Source: Anoplolepis gracilipes (lineage: Eukaryota; Arthropoda; Insecta; Hymenoptera; Formicidae). From it: DNA of 64,000 nucleotides. Shown here piece by piece: positions 34,900 to 47,506 of the stretch (position 1 is the stretch's first letter; each line of letters begins with the position of its first letter). Both the position numbers and the translations under genes were made by a program. Under the pieces are notes generated by a model. That model saw only the letters and a list, made by a program, of their open reading frames with translations. It was not told the origin of the DNA and ran no database searches. The stretch spans positions 2,915,001 to 2,979,000 of the forward strand of contig NC_132970.1 of assembly GCF_047496725.1 (NCBI RefSeq). The letters run 5' to 3'.

Positions 34900-37800
34900 G
34901 TATAATGAAGTGGCGCGTGTTTGTATTCTTTGAAGGCCATATGGTGGTTGGCGCAATGCAAAATCAACCTTCAGGCTGTTGTTTAAAAAACCAGGTAAAA
35001 AACGATGGCGCCGACACAATCTCGCGATTCAATAGACCACGAAAATCAGTCACGCTTCTTACATCCGACTTTTCTTACTCTCATTTGCGATTCCGCGCGC
35101 GGCAACCTCTCGCTCTCTTCGATGCGCCGGTGACTAAGTATTCGAAGAAAACGTTGAATTTACTGGATATCCGACATTCTGGAATGGATTAAGGTTGCGT
35201 GGCAATGACTGGTACAACTACTTTTTACACGTCGTAGGATTGACGCCTACGTGAACAGAATGAGATTTTTATTCTTGAAGCCAACAATGTAAGGTTCTAC
35301 TTGCAGAGATATGTAATTTACTATAATTCCAACTAGATTATTAGTCACATTATATTTAAATACGCTCGTTAATCCTAGACCTTGGCAACGCATTATACAA
35401 GAGATATCTTCGCTTTTGATTAGCGCGGATTGTAATTTTGCTAATTCTCTTTATGTGCGCGTGTCGGACGTTCGATTAAAAATTACAAAATAATGATTTT
35501 ATATAACGACAGTAAAGTATATTCTCCGTCGAATTTTTTACAAGTTAATAAGTTATTCTATCGTGTTTTCGCCAATTACGTTAGTTTTTTTAATTTATGA
35601 ACTTGTGAAAAGCGGTATCTCAAGATAACTGCTATTCCAGGAATGTCGTGTACGTATTAGCGCTTTAGTAGAGAATCGCGCATGTCGTACAAGTATTTCT
35701 AGCCTGAATATAATAACATGTTTAAACAACATCGTAGTCGCATGCGTGTTTTTTTGAAAATAAGTTATCATTTTTCTTTATCTCATATCATTCACTATAT
35801 ATAGTCCTTTCAATGGAAACAATACTTGTATTGTGTGTTTATAAGCAAGTCGCAAGTGCAAATAATTACAAGTAATTACAATGAATCGCCTTTCTTCTCT
35901 TAGCCGTCCGTTTTTATCTCGTTGTTTTACTGAATGGATAATCGTCTTTGTCGTAACGTACAGTTCCGCTGACACTTATCAGACGTTAACGAAGTACGTG
36001 AATAAGGAGCCCATATAGTGAGAGAATCACATTAACGTGTAAAATGTAATAGAAAGTTAATTTGCGCGAGTGGCAAATTATTAATTATCTAACGCAAGAA
36101 ATACTAAAATTATACACATTTTATCATTTTAGATACACGGCAATAATATAGGTAATAATGCTTTCCTGATTTATACTTTCCCTTATCATTTCTTTATATC
36201 GTTTTCTCTCATGTTGCGAGCAACATATACATACATACATACTCTCTCAGTTCTTTTCTCTTGCGAATTATAACATTTAAAATCAACACTGGATCTATGT
36301 CTTTACGTTAGTTCCAGAGACATTTTAAAAAGTTCTTCTTAAAAATTTAATTTGTCTCGCGTTTTCACTAACGCACAGAAACTGTGCAGCTATTTAATAT
36401 AATTGCGTATTAAATCATTTGTCTTATTGCAACAATACATTACAGATGAATGTGAATACATGTTGTTCTCTTCTTAACAGTCAATTCATATGTGCACGAG
36501 ATCGACATTATTAATGCATTTATTCATAAGAGTAATTAAAATTTATGCGAAAGAAAGGGAATGAGAGAGAGAGAGAGAGACTGCAAGTATGTGTCACATG
36601 AGCAACATAATTATTATCTCGATCTAACCATCGATAGACCGTCATATTTACTGTTGATTCGCGCGACAAATGCTCAATTGGAGGAAAATGAACTGGAGAT
36701 GGCTCTTTTATTTTTATCGTCCTTCCGTACGATCGATTTTGCAGACTGTAATTTAGAAAATGTGTATGTGAAACATTTCATTCGCGTTAAAAGGAGGCCA
36801 GGCGAACGATGCAATTAGCGTGCTATATTTTTTATCACATTTTTTTGCGATAGTAATCTTACAGATCTATATGTATGTTATATTGTCTTTTTAATAATTA
36901 TACACATGTTGATGCGCAATTCGTGCGATTTGTCTCCGATGAGGTATCACGTAGTGCAACAACATCGGAATCCTATCAATCAGCCGCAATATCACTATCA
37001 TGAGCATGTTTGTGTTGCATAGTTACGCACATATGTATTTGCACAATGTTGTGAGGAATTAGATTTCATTTCGTATGAAACCTGGATATCTTTGTCATTG
37101 CGGATATCTCTAATATGTCATAAACATTTTACATCTTACACTAATACGTTTGATATAGAATTCTTTCGATACATAACAATAGTAATAATATATGAAATGA
37201 AAAAGGTATATTCTTAATTTTTTACGCAAGTTTTTACGAATTATATTTTCTATAACAATGTTAAATATGATATAGTTAGTTGCAAAAAGTTGCATGCGAA
37301 AAGCTTTCAATTATTCTGCTTTATAAATTATTTCTTCATTATTATATCTCTTCAGATACGAGTTACAGCATCGGGTTTGTGACAAAACTTTTAATGAAAG
37401 ATATTCAGTCTCGTCGTCGAATCGCGCATTGATTTAAAACCACAATATATTTTAAGAGATAGTAGGAAGTTTCTTTTTTTTCAGTTGGCTTGTTACGCAT
37501 TTAAATCCATTAATATTTTATGTCTTATTAGTTCGCTAAAAGTTACTTTAATAGCAATGAAAATGGAGGAATATATCTCTGGTTACGTGGTTGGCCTTAA
37601 TCAGTTTGCGCTTAACCATCCTGTTGTCCGCATTGCATCCATATTTATGAGTATAAACCACATTGTGCGGATATGCATAGCACGAATAAACTACATAACG
37701 CATAAATACATACAATGTATTCACACCTATATCTGAAGGCTGCTGTATCTGTCCTTTTTGAATTTGTTTTTTTTTTTCTTACAACTCGAGGAAATAGAAC

Positions 37801-38632
37801 GTTTATTTCAGTATATCGTATCGTTTCGAAACTTTCACAAAAGGAAGTTAAAAGTACTAGAATCATACAAGTCATGTGCGAAAGAAGATGTCTAATAATC
37901 TGTTTTTCTAACATATTTAGAGATAGCTAGATAATGATTCTCTGAGCTTATCCTGAGCCACATAATTTAAGTTGAGTATTGTATGCTCTAACTCGTAATT
38001 AATCCGAAGAAAAAGCCAATAGCCATTGATCGCAGTACGCGTTCGCTTTCTCGGTTAATTAACAAAAGATTGAAGCTTGTGCAATGAGTTCGCGTGCTTT
38101 GATCAGAATGATGTGGCGCGAATGCACGTAATATCGCATGCATTATTTTTATGACACCTTTGTGTACGTACATAAAAATATATTTATGTATTTACAATTG
38201 TGTACAACGTGAGTTTGCAATAACACAATTTTTCTATGCAGTTTGCGTACGTAACGATAATCAATATTCCAATTTTGAAATTTGATGAAAAACTTTTATG
38301 TTGCATTGTATCAGTGTTAGCAGCAAACGTTTAATTACGTACATATATCTGTATGTTTTTCCCACAATTGTAAAATAAGAGATATATTTTTCACATTATT
38401 AGAAAAACATGAGTATGCATTATAAAATTTTATGTACTTATTTCAATAATGAATATATTTTCGATGCATTCATCAAATATAATAAATTAATAAATATATT
38501 GAAATGCTACCTCTACAAGTTCATAGATTATAGCTATCGATTTGTATTATCAAATATGGATTCGATATGTAACTTTTATTTTAAATGAATGAAAATATAA
38601 TAAACATTTAGTAGGTATTCTAAATTTAAAAT

Positions 38633-38637
<5 letters not shown>
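34900..38637. other. non-coding stretch
   Basis: No gene. The 112-codon plus frame at 34854-35192 reads through the C14 tract and is not credible. A (GA)7 run lies near 36563 and CATA repeats near 36.23 kb. From 36.8 kb the sequence is strongly AT-rich. Confidence 0.5.

Positions 38638-38688
<51 letters not shown>
38638..38688. repeat. (TA)25 microsatellite
   Basis: The longest perfect TA run in the window. The flanks, AAAATTA before and TTTTATAG after, are AT-rich. Confidence 0.95.
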
Positions 38689-38691
<3 letters not shown>

Positions 38692-41577
38692 ATAGTTTTA
38701 CATCTATAATATTATATTTATGATTTTACAAAACATTGACAGAAAATTATATCACATATAGCATAAAAAATTATGTTTATTATAGTTCTTGCAATTATAA
38801 TAAGTGATTAACGATTGTTTCGAGAAAGTGTTTCTACTTCGATCTATTGAATTTTTATCAGTCTAATTAATCTAGTTTTCTCTTTTTCTCAGTTCACAAT
38901 ATTAAATGTTTTAAAGACCTTGTCGCGATTGCTCCTCATATATATAAATTGCACTCTTTATATAACTTATCATAGTACATAGTGTCTCGGTTTTGGAGAT
39001 TTACATGGATTATTAGATATTTATCTTTTTAAGATTTATGTAGAGATATTAAAAGTATTTATTGCTTTAAAGAAAACAGAATTAAAACTGTTATGTTTTA
39101 ATGCAAGACAATCGTCGATCGTTATTTAATAGAGATAAATCACAGACATTCAAACGTACTACAGAATGTTTCTCTTAATGAATAAGAAAGATTCTTTGTA
39201 TTCTCCGCGGAATTATATCTTTAAACTAAGACTATTTCTTCGATTCGATAAGCGCAGAACATTAAGGCTTGGATGATGGTTGCAGAAAATACCATAAGAG
39301 GCAGATATGAGGATGCTAATAACGATCGCGTTCCTTTCTCACGAGAATAAATTTTCTTTGCGCTAAAACCGCAAAAGAGAGAAGCGATAACAAGTGGCGG
39401 TAAACAAGCACAAAACCATTGACATACTTAACTCGGGGGAGTAGTTACCTCATAATAATGTATAAGAAGTCTTGGCTATACGTGACGTAGTTTGCTCGCT
39501 CAAACGGAGTTATCGGTTAACGGACGTTTTTACGAGTTTATCTGTGAAAAGCACGCGCATAGAATACATCGCAATATGGCTCGTCGCGTACATACAACGT
39601 GCACATCATTTTCCCAGTGAAATTCGTACGTCGATGCTTTATTCGCTTCAATTATTTGCGACTCACGACTGAGTTCATCGAGTTTATTAATCAATTATGT
39701 GTAAACCTAAATTTTTACGCAAGTAATTATTAGGCGCGATTTTATTGACTGAGAGAAACCCGCGTATCTCTCGAAATCCATATTGATTTATTCGCCTTTG
39801 GGATAAGTGTCATCACTCATACTGAGAGGAGAAAGCGCATGTCTGTTATGATACTAACAATAAGTATTAACCTCTTAATACTTAGTATACTTGAGGTCAA
39901 TTCAATTCCTTAACTACGTTTATATATAGGCCGGAAAGATGGCTGAAAAGATGGATATTGTTCTTAACATGCTTTTTTAACCTTTGTTATCAATAAAACT
40001 TGCAATAACTGAATATGTGATCGAATTTTACTTTTAAAAAATTGCAACTTTTCGAAGTGTGCCTTACGGTTATTTACTGTTTATTTATTACTCTTTCAAA
40101 AATTTTTTAAATATACAGCGATAAACGTATGTATATAACATAGCGTGAATGAAACGAAAGTGAAACGTTGTTGGAATGTCAGAATTTCATCAGTTTAATA
40201 GATCGGTTCGACACAAAATAAAGCGATTATTCAACAGCACGAAAATACCGTCGTTGCGTGCGCTATCGGATGGCCGGCTAGCCAGATTAAAATTAAGCAG
40301 CATTATAAAACGATAAACGGCGTATTGATAAACTTTTCTCTCTTTCTCTTGTCATTCTATCGCACGTTTACGGCATTTCCTCTTTTCTCGTAAAAAACGC
40401 GCTCTCGTGCGATTAAAGTCTCGCGAACGCACATGTATGCTTTGTGCAAGCGGACACGTTACACGCGCATAAAGTCCATTATGGACCGGGAGCAGTTGGC
40501 TGTTGCATTGAATTAGCATCGGATTAGCCGAGTTTAGCCGGCCGTTTCTCTCCGCGAAGGAGACACGGTGCTCCGGTCGCGACACGAACTGTAAATTATG
40601 CCGTGCACGTGGAGAGAGAACATTTCGGCTCGACGGCAGCGGCGACAGCGGCGGCAGAGACAGAAACAAAAATCGCTGTCTCGATACTCACGTATGTCTA
40701 ATTAACATACGACTCGATCGAAACATGAAGGAGAGTTGCGTTTTATGTTTCGCAACGTGACTCTTGTCATCGTTTGGCATTTCGATCCGTGCGAACAGTC
40801 GTCACTGAGATGCGCCGCATTGAATTATACGTCAGCTATTCATAGCGCATAATCATAAAATATATATACCGTCGCATCGAGAATGACGACTAAGGTCATG
40901 GCAGGTGACAGAAAGGTACCCTTCTACTTTCGTAATTATTAAAGAGTTGTATTCTAATCGTTCGAAGAATCGATTATGACCTAGACAATGTTAACTGTAC
41001 ATGTGCAACTGTCATTTATCACACACATTGATGGATAATACGAATCGCTGGCAACTGGAGCATGCACTAGTATCCAAGTTTTTACACACACACACACACA
41101 CACAATTACATGTCGATTGTATATATCTCTGGTACTTCTCCACCGATTGCGGTTTCAACATTGTTCCCTCCTGATCCCTTCTTTAGATTACGTGCGGTTT
41201 CGCGTTTGTCGCAGGGTCGACCCTCGGGATTTCAATGACGCTCGAGATCGATAATCCCTTTCTCCAACGACGAATTCGTCTCATCTTCAGCAACGGTTCA
41301 ACCGCTAAGTTCAACATGTAGAGAGAACGGAACGTCTATACAAAATGCGGTCGTATTCGAGGAACAGGTGCGCGCAGTGTATTCAGGCAGTCGATTAGAC
41401 AGTCGGGTGTCCGGCGAGCATGTCGGTCGGTGCAGAGAATTGCAGTGTCGCGGTGTATGTAGCGTAACACCGATAGCGCGGTGCCGGTGAGCACGTATGC
41501 ACCGTCACATAGTACAGAGGCGCGGTATCGGCAACAATCCCTCTCTCCTCTCTCCCGCGCTCTCCCAGTCACATATA
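38689..41577. other. non-coding stretch
   Basis: No gene supported. CpG-rich patches lie at 40.35-40.70 kb (105-codon minus frame, no domain) and 41.33-41.57 kb (78-codon minus frame, no domain). A (CA)10 microsatellite is at 41084-41104. The 40.62-40.66 kb segment has CGGCRGCGGCGACAG-type triplet repeats. Confidence 0.5.
39861..39884. repeat. perfect 9-bp hairpin
   Basis: TAAGTATTA and TAATACTTA flank a six-base loop ACCTCT. AT-rich, function unknown. Confidence 0.7.
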
Positions 41578-41937
41578 TAGGGTGTAGCAGAAATCTTATT
41601 CGAAAGAGTTACGAAAGAGATGTCTCGTTCGTCGAGTTTCTTAACAGAAAGACATAACTTTATTATGGCATATGGTTTATAACAGAATTATTGATAGAGA
41701 GATTATTTAATTGTGAAAAAGAAAATAATTAGAAAATATGAAAATTAAAATGAATAAGAAAGAGCGAGATTTTATTCATCAGACAATATGCACATTATTT
41801 TACAGCAATTCATTCCTATTTAAGTTTCCAAATTTTTCTTAATATATACAGGCATTTAATTTAGAATTAATTAATTAAAAATTTCTCATCAAAGAAATTT
41901 ACAAATAATGAAAAACGTGTTATTCTGATACGCCCTG
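41578..41937. mobile_element. probable 360-bp MITE with TA target duplication
   Basis: The left end reads TAGGGTGTAGCAGAA and the right end, complementary strand, CAGGGCGTATCAGAA. Each is bordered by TA (41576-41577, 41938-41939). Recognisable end similarity covers only about 16 bp; beyond that the arms diverge. The AT-rich interior has no frame. Ends of the form CAGGGTGT next to TA are common among insect Tc1/mariner-type elements, so I assign it there tentatively. Confidence 0.5.
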
Positions 41938-42341
41938 TATATAAAACGCGAACAAGAAGAAGTATAAGTCAGGTACAACTAGTTCCTCTCGGTTAGCCGC
42001 ACTGGCGTAGCCTGGCCAATTGATCAATCAGGCTCTTCGATATGTCGCAGTCCTCCGAGCGAGATTTTCCCGAGAAATCGGGCCGGTTCTCCCGTATAAA
42101 CGTCTTGGCGAAAGCGTACACGACACACCCGGTGGCACGTTCATTTCGCGGCCTGTAATTGCACTGCAATTATGGCGGTCCGTTCATCGGTGTGACTGGC
42201 GGTGTCATTATCGCATACGCTCGCGAGAAATCGCTCGAATCGCCACGTTCCCGCGAAACTTGTCCGGGTCCAATTCTCGTTTACGACTTCGCCTTCGATA
42301 AGCGGTGCAATTGATTTCCTCTCCCCCTTCTTCCCCAGTCT

Positions 42342-42344
<3 letters not shown>

Positions 42345-42376
<32 letters not shown>
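42345..42376. repeat. poly-T tract (32)
   Basis: A pure T run preceded by a pyrimidine-rich stretch (CTCCCCCTTCTTCCCC). Frames crossing it on both strands encode only poly-Phe or poly-Lys and are artefacts. Confidence 0.95.
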
Positions 42377-42377
<1 letters not shown>

Positions 42378-42601
42378 TGGTAGCGATGTCGGTGATTACG
42401 GATCGGCGCGACGTTAGATTGAAATTCCCGAGTCGTTTGTAAGTTTATTAATGATAACACGTTTATATATTCATGTTGTGGTTTTTTCATAAATGCACGA
42501 TACACTGCACGGCAGTATTTCTCAAATTAGGGCACTCTAACAACGATAGTTTGTAAACTATACAGCAGGTTTATTGATGTAACCATCAGTATTCAAATAT
42601 C

Positions 42602-42625
42602 TTTTTTTTTTTTTTTTTTTTTTTT
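42602..42625. repeat. poly-T tract (24)
   Basis: A second T run 225 bases after the previous one, in AT-rich sequence. Confidence 0.95.
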
Positions 42626-43444
42626 AAGTAGTGATTAGACTAAATCTTTATACAACATCATTATTTATTGTACGAGCGTTAGGTTAAAAGGAAAATTTTT
42701 TATATAAAAAATGCAACATATCTCTTAAGAGTTCAGTTATTAATAATGATGAAATAAATACAAGTTTTCTGAAAGAGTTTGAGAACCTCTGTAAGGCAGA
42801 AAGTAAATGACTAGTTACCATTAGAGATTTATCAATTGAGATCGATTAAATGATCCATGTAATCAAGTCCTCTTTTTCTAATAGACGTCTTAACTTCAAA
42901 GAAAATTCACGGTCGGTTAGATACACCTCCGTATGTGTGTACAATATTATGCGAATTTTCTTCTCCTAATTCAGAGAGTCTATGATTTCAAGCGTTGCTG
43001 CAGTCGGAAAACACGATGTAGGATCAATGCAATAATAGCTGCATAAATGATCTCTCTAACCCGAAACGCATTCGAGAGAAGAATATCCGTTATCGGGAAG
43101 CTGAAATAACACGGTCGATGATGTTATAGCTCCGTCACGTAAAGCCGAACGTATGCGACGTTTGCTTACGGCTGGGAAATGCGGTCTCGTGATAACAGAG
43201 TGCCAGGGTATACGCTTAACGAAGAGATCTACCGCGCTTCTCCTCGCGCGCGCGCTACTTACTCGACAACGGTTCGTCTCACGACGATGATGCTTCCGTA
43301 CGAGAGCACTGTCGCAGGTGCGCTTTTGTACCTCGGATCATTTGCATACGAATGAGACTTTTTGGAACGCGTATTTATGTGGCGCCCAGAATTTCAGAAT
43401 TTTTACGCAAACTAAACGCGTAGATCGTTTGCTCACGTAAAACG
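42626..43444. other. non-coding stretch
   Basis: No gene seen. A CpG-rich patch at 43.1-43.4 kb includes a CGCGCGCG run. Confidence 0.5.
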
Positions 43445-43466
43445 TATATATATATATATATATATA
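43445..43466. repeat. (TA)11 microsatellite
   Basis: A perfect TA run. Confidence 0.9.
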
Positions 43467-43554
43467 AGAATAAAGTGTGGATTTGATTTTTATTTATTTG
43501 CAACGCAACAATAGTCATTTGAATTTTTTTTGGAACGCGTATTTCTTATTGTTA

Positions 43555-43967
43555 CACAGAAAAAAGTAAGTGTCAAATCAAAACTTATATACTCACATGA
43601 ACGCGTTCATTGTTTCATATATACGCAACAATTTATAATCTTCTTGGAAGAATTTAAAAATCTTAAATTTTAACAATATTATAATTTTATTTCCATACTA
43701 CGATTGTCATTTCAAGAATAAAATAATTATTTTAACTCTAAGAAAATTATAATCTTCGATTTGAACATGTATTATTTTCTATCCAACATTTTTCCTCTCC
43801 ATTCAAGACAATTATTCTTAAATAATAAGAATATATTTTTCTTGGTTGAACTATATAAAATGTCTTCCAAGCAAATTTTCTTTGTTTAACGCAATATAAT
43901 CTGATTTCAAGATTTACATTTTGAAACTAAAGATATTGTCAAAATAAGAATATTCTTTTTTTCTGTG
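43555..43967. mobile_element. probable 413-bp MITE with CACAGAAAAAA ends and TA duplication
   Basis: The left end CACAGAAAAAAG and the right end, complementary strand, CACAGAAAAAAAG are both flanked by TA (43553-43554, 43968-43969). Past these ends similarity is weak, though both sides continue with GTCAAA/GTCAAAAT-type blocks. The interior is AT-rich without coding capacity. TA duplication places it with Tc1/mariner-like elements by inference. Confidence 0.6.
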
Positions 43968-43969
43968 TA

Positions 43970-45529
43970 GTCGTGGTAATATATCTTATACAATCACCAA
44001 CACCCGTCAATATTGCCTCTATTTAATTTTCTTCTTTTTAGAGTGAAGCCTATGTACCAAGTTTTCGAATATAATGTAAGAAAGTAACTTTTCAATACTT
44101 TACTGCGGCAAATTATCTTTTCAAAGTAAGCGTCGGATGACTCACATTTCACCTGTTTCCACAGAGAAAAACTTTCGATTACATCAGAAAACTTTTAAAT
44201 TGATATAAAAAATATTACATTAACGTGAAGATAAGATCGTGAGAATGAAAAGTAGACAGAAGGCTCGCCCATTCAATGAGAAGCGATTGGACCGTTATTA
44301 CGCCCTATCGTTATGTCGAAACGTAAAACGAATGCGAGGCGGGATATCGGGTGCCTCCGGGTCATCGACTAGGACGGGAAGAAAAAGAGAGTAGTTAGAT
44401 AGGCGCGGAGAAAGTCCTCTGTGCATTTTCATATGAGAATGGGTTACGAGAAATGTAATACAGCTAGGGATGATCAAATGAAATATAATTATTAACTTTA
44501 AAAGGAATTATCGGCTATTTTAGAAACAAAAATCAAAAAAGCAAGAAAATCTTCAATGAAATAAACATTTTTTAATACTATACATTTACTAATACATTTT
44601 TATTATTATTATAGTAATTATGTCCCAATTTACTTTTTTTAATCACAAAATAAATTATACTTTTTAAACGATACTGCGAATATAAAATTAAATATACTTA
44701 AGCCTATGTGTAAGCGAAATTATTTTTCTTTTATTATTATTATTATTCAAAGTTTGTTTCGCATGATTGGAGGATGTAGTTACGCCTCCAATATTACCTT
44801 GCGAACATTAATTACATGGTTTAAGAAGTATAGCAAAAAACGCAAAAAACTTGACAATTTATCATTTTTAAATCGTCGCAAACTCGATGCGCAATTTTCT
44901 TCGCATATTTTTTTCCAAATGTAGATTGATATTACATACATTGCAGCACGTACGGAGCAATGATCAGTTTTACTTTTTCACAATATACAGTGTACAGATA
45001 GCCAGCATATTGCGAATGTACCTGAGTTATCAGAGGCTATAAAGAGAACCAACCCGGGGAGCTCGACTAGATTCGAAAAGCACGAAGCGCACTGTGTTCA
45101 TTGAAATCCATTCGTGCATCTGCGCGTCCTGAATAGTCTCTGTAGCAGTGTTCGACTTTTGCAACCGCACCTCTCGGCATTTCCTGGTTCACCGAAGATA
45201 CCTAAAGGTATCGGCATTTATTCGAGCCGACTTAGCATAACGGGGGAGTATATTGTTTCATTTTACATATAAACGATAACTCGAGGATGAATTATGAAGA
45301 AAAACAAGCTATTACTCTTTTTTTCAACAATATCAAATCGGAGAGAAAAATGTATAATATTACGGAGATACTAAAAGAGTAAAACAGAAATTTATTATAT
45401 TTATTGGATGTAAGAAACATATAAGTTTTATGAGATTTTCTTTCCTAAGAAATGAAACTCTCTTTAAGTCTTCATAATGTTGGAAATTATTAGTTGCTCA
45501 ATTGTATTGATTTTTGGAATAAAATATAG
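43970..45529. other. non-coding stretch
   Basis: No gene or repeat recognised. AT-rich, with a slightly GC-richer part at 44.2-44.4 kb and 45.0-45.3 kb. Confidence 0.5.
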
Positions 45530-46083
45530 GATGTTCAAGTAAATTGACAAACTTATAGAATGTGATTTTAGAAGTCGTTTTAAGCAAAAATGTTTATATA
45601 CTTTATATAGATCAATTCGGCTTAATTGTCGAGAAAAATAATTTTATTAATATTGTAAAAAAAAAATCAGATATTTTTTAAATAATTTTTACATGAATAT
45701 TATTTTCTTAATCATATTAATTGTTTATAATGTCCACCTAAAAATAATGTGATTCTACTTGACACTTTGAAACATCTACTAAATGTATCAACAAATTTGT
45801 AATAATAACAACAATGTATGGTTATGTAATAGCCTTAGCACTACCAAACCCTAATATTTCAATGTCAAATAAATATTTGGGTTGACACACTACGTATCTA
45901 ATGGAAACTGGTACCTTGAATGAGGAGAGATCGTTGTCAGAACTTTTTCCGTTACTGACAAGAATTAAATTTTTCATATCTCGATAACTGAGTCGAATTG
46001 ATCTATAGTGTATATAAACTATTTTGCTTAGAATGATCTCTAGAATATATTCTAGAAGTTTATCGATTTACTCGCCGAACACT
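45530..46083. mobile_element. inverted-repeat transposon remnant, ~115-bp arms
   Basis: The arms 45530-45645 and 45965-46083 are inverted copies with roughly three quarters of positions identical by eye. Shared blocks, read inward, include TGTTC, GTAAATYGAYAAACTT, TTYTAAGCAAAA, GTTTATATAC, TATAGATCAATTCG and TCGAGA. The interior has no intact frame. Target duplication is unclear. The divergence of the arms implies an old insertion. The superfamily cannot be assigned from the sequence alone. Confidence 0.75.
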
Positions 46084-47418
46084 GTATGTATACTTGCAAA
46101 ATATGCAATTGATATTGATTTTCTGACTGGTTATGTAATTTTGTGTCTTATATAATGTATCGCTCTATGCTTTTTCATTTTAGCTTCCAACGCATTTTTC
46201 ACGAGGTAAACATATAGAAAAGAGGCGTTCAACCATTAACCAGTTTATTAAACTAAGTCGCGGTTATTCAAGCCATATGCACAGTCACTAAAATATTGGC
46301 ATTGCATCGAAAGAGATAAATAAAGAGAGAAAGCGAGACAGATATTGTTCTGTTCCGTCAATCAATCTATTAACTGAAAAAATTCGTGCGCGCAGAATTC
46401 GCTACGTTTTCAAATACACGCATGTTTGCTGTATCGATCAAACACTTTTCAATGGTCACATGTTTTCATACACATTGCATGAGCGATATTTTATTATACG
46501 TGTGAACATGTATTTGTATTGCTGTTGCAGCGCAGCTACAAAAATTGATAACGAAATATTCAGGCTTTTCACGTTGATAGCTTCTTGCTATTTCATAATG
46601 AGATTTACAATATGGTTATCCTGACGAGTAGCAATTTGCATACGTGGGAACTAGGCTTATCGATCATTTCTCCGATACGTAGAATCGGATTTGCTTAGTT
46701 AAATTGTGATTGTTATCTACATTATTCATGGCGAATTTATATGCAGCGTATATGGAGGATTGTAATTTAATTTAAATTCAACATATGACTGTGTGCATAC
46801 TTCGTATATATTTTGCCATGCATATATCCGGATTGTTGAATTTCATAATGTTCTCTTTTCTCTTTTTCTCTTTTACTTCTTTCTCTTTGGCTAATTTTTA
46901 TTTATTTATTAAATTAATTTTGCTTTTTACAAAACGCATAAATAAATTGAGCCGTTTATTGATTTAAATCTTTAGGTTGATAAAAGAGTGTTTTGTGTAC
47001 ATATAAGTTTTATTTTACGAATGTTTGTACAATATGTTTTATAGCTAAGAGAAGAAAATGTAAAAAAGTATATTAAGTGTCAAATTCTTTACCCTTTTCA
47101 TTAAAATCGATTAAGTCTAGTAAAAATCAATGAACGAATAAACATAAAATGTTTAACTCTGTAAAATGTTCAACTCCAGTGAAATTGTACGGATTTCAAT
47201 GACGTTGACTTCATTGTCGACGTAGCTGTAGCACATGGTTTAGACCGCAATCAGCTTTAGGACAACTATTGCACTGTTGGAAATACGAATACGCGCATCT
47301 GCTATTTTAATCTGTTTTTCTGTTTAATCTATTGTTTGTAAGTATTTAGGGGTTTAATACATTTGTAGTTCCTGTTATTTCTAGACGTGTATTTTGAGTA
47401 TATTTTATAATACACACA
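46084..47418. other. non-coding stretch
   Basis: No gene. A 17-bp tandem duplication occurs at 47145-47178 (TAAAATGTTYAACTC twice). Confidence 0.5.
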
Positions 47419-47423
47419 CTCTT

Positions 47424-47504
<81 letters not shown>

Positions 47505-47506
47505 TT
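47419..47506. repeat. long (CT)n microsatellite
   Basis: About 88 bases of CT units with two TTTC interruptions. The plus-strand frame through it is poly-SerLeu and not a gene. Confidence 0.95.

Noticed and set aside
42202..42505. frames across the T32 tract
   Set aside because: The poly-Phe or poly-Lys cores come from the homopolymer.
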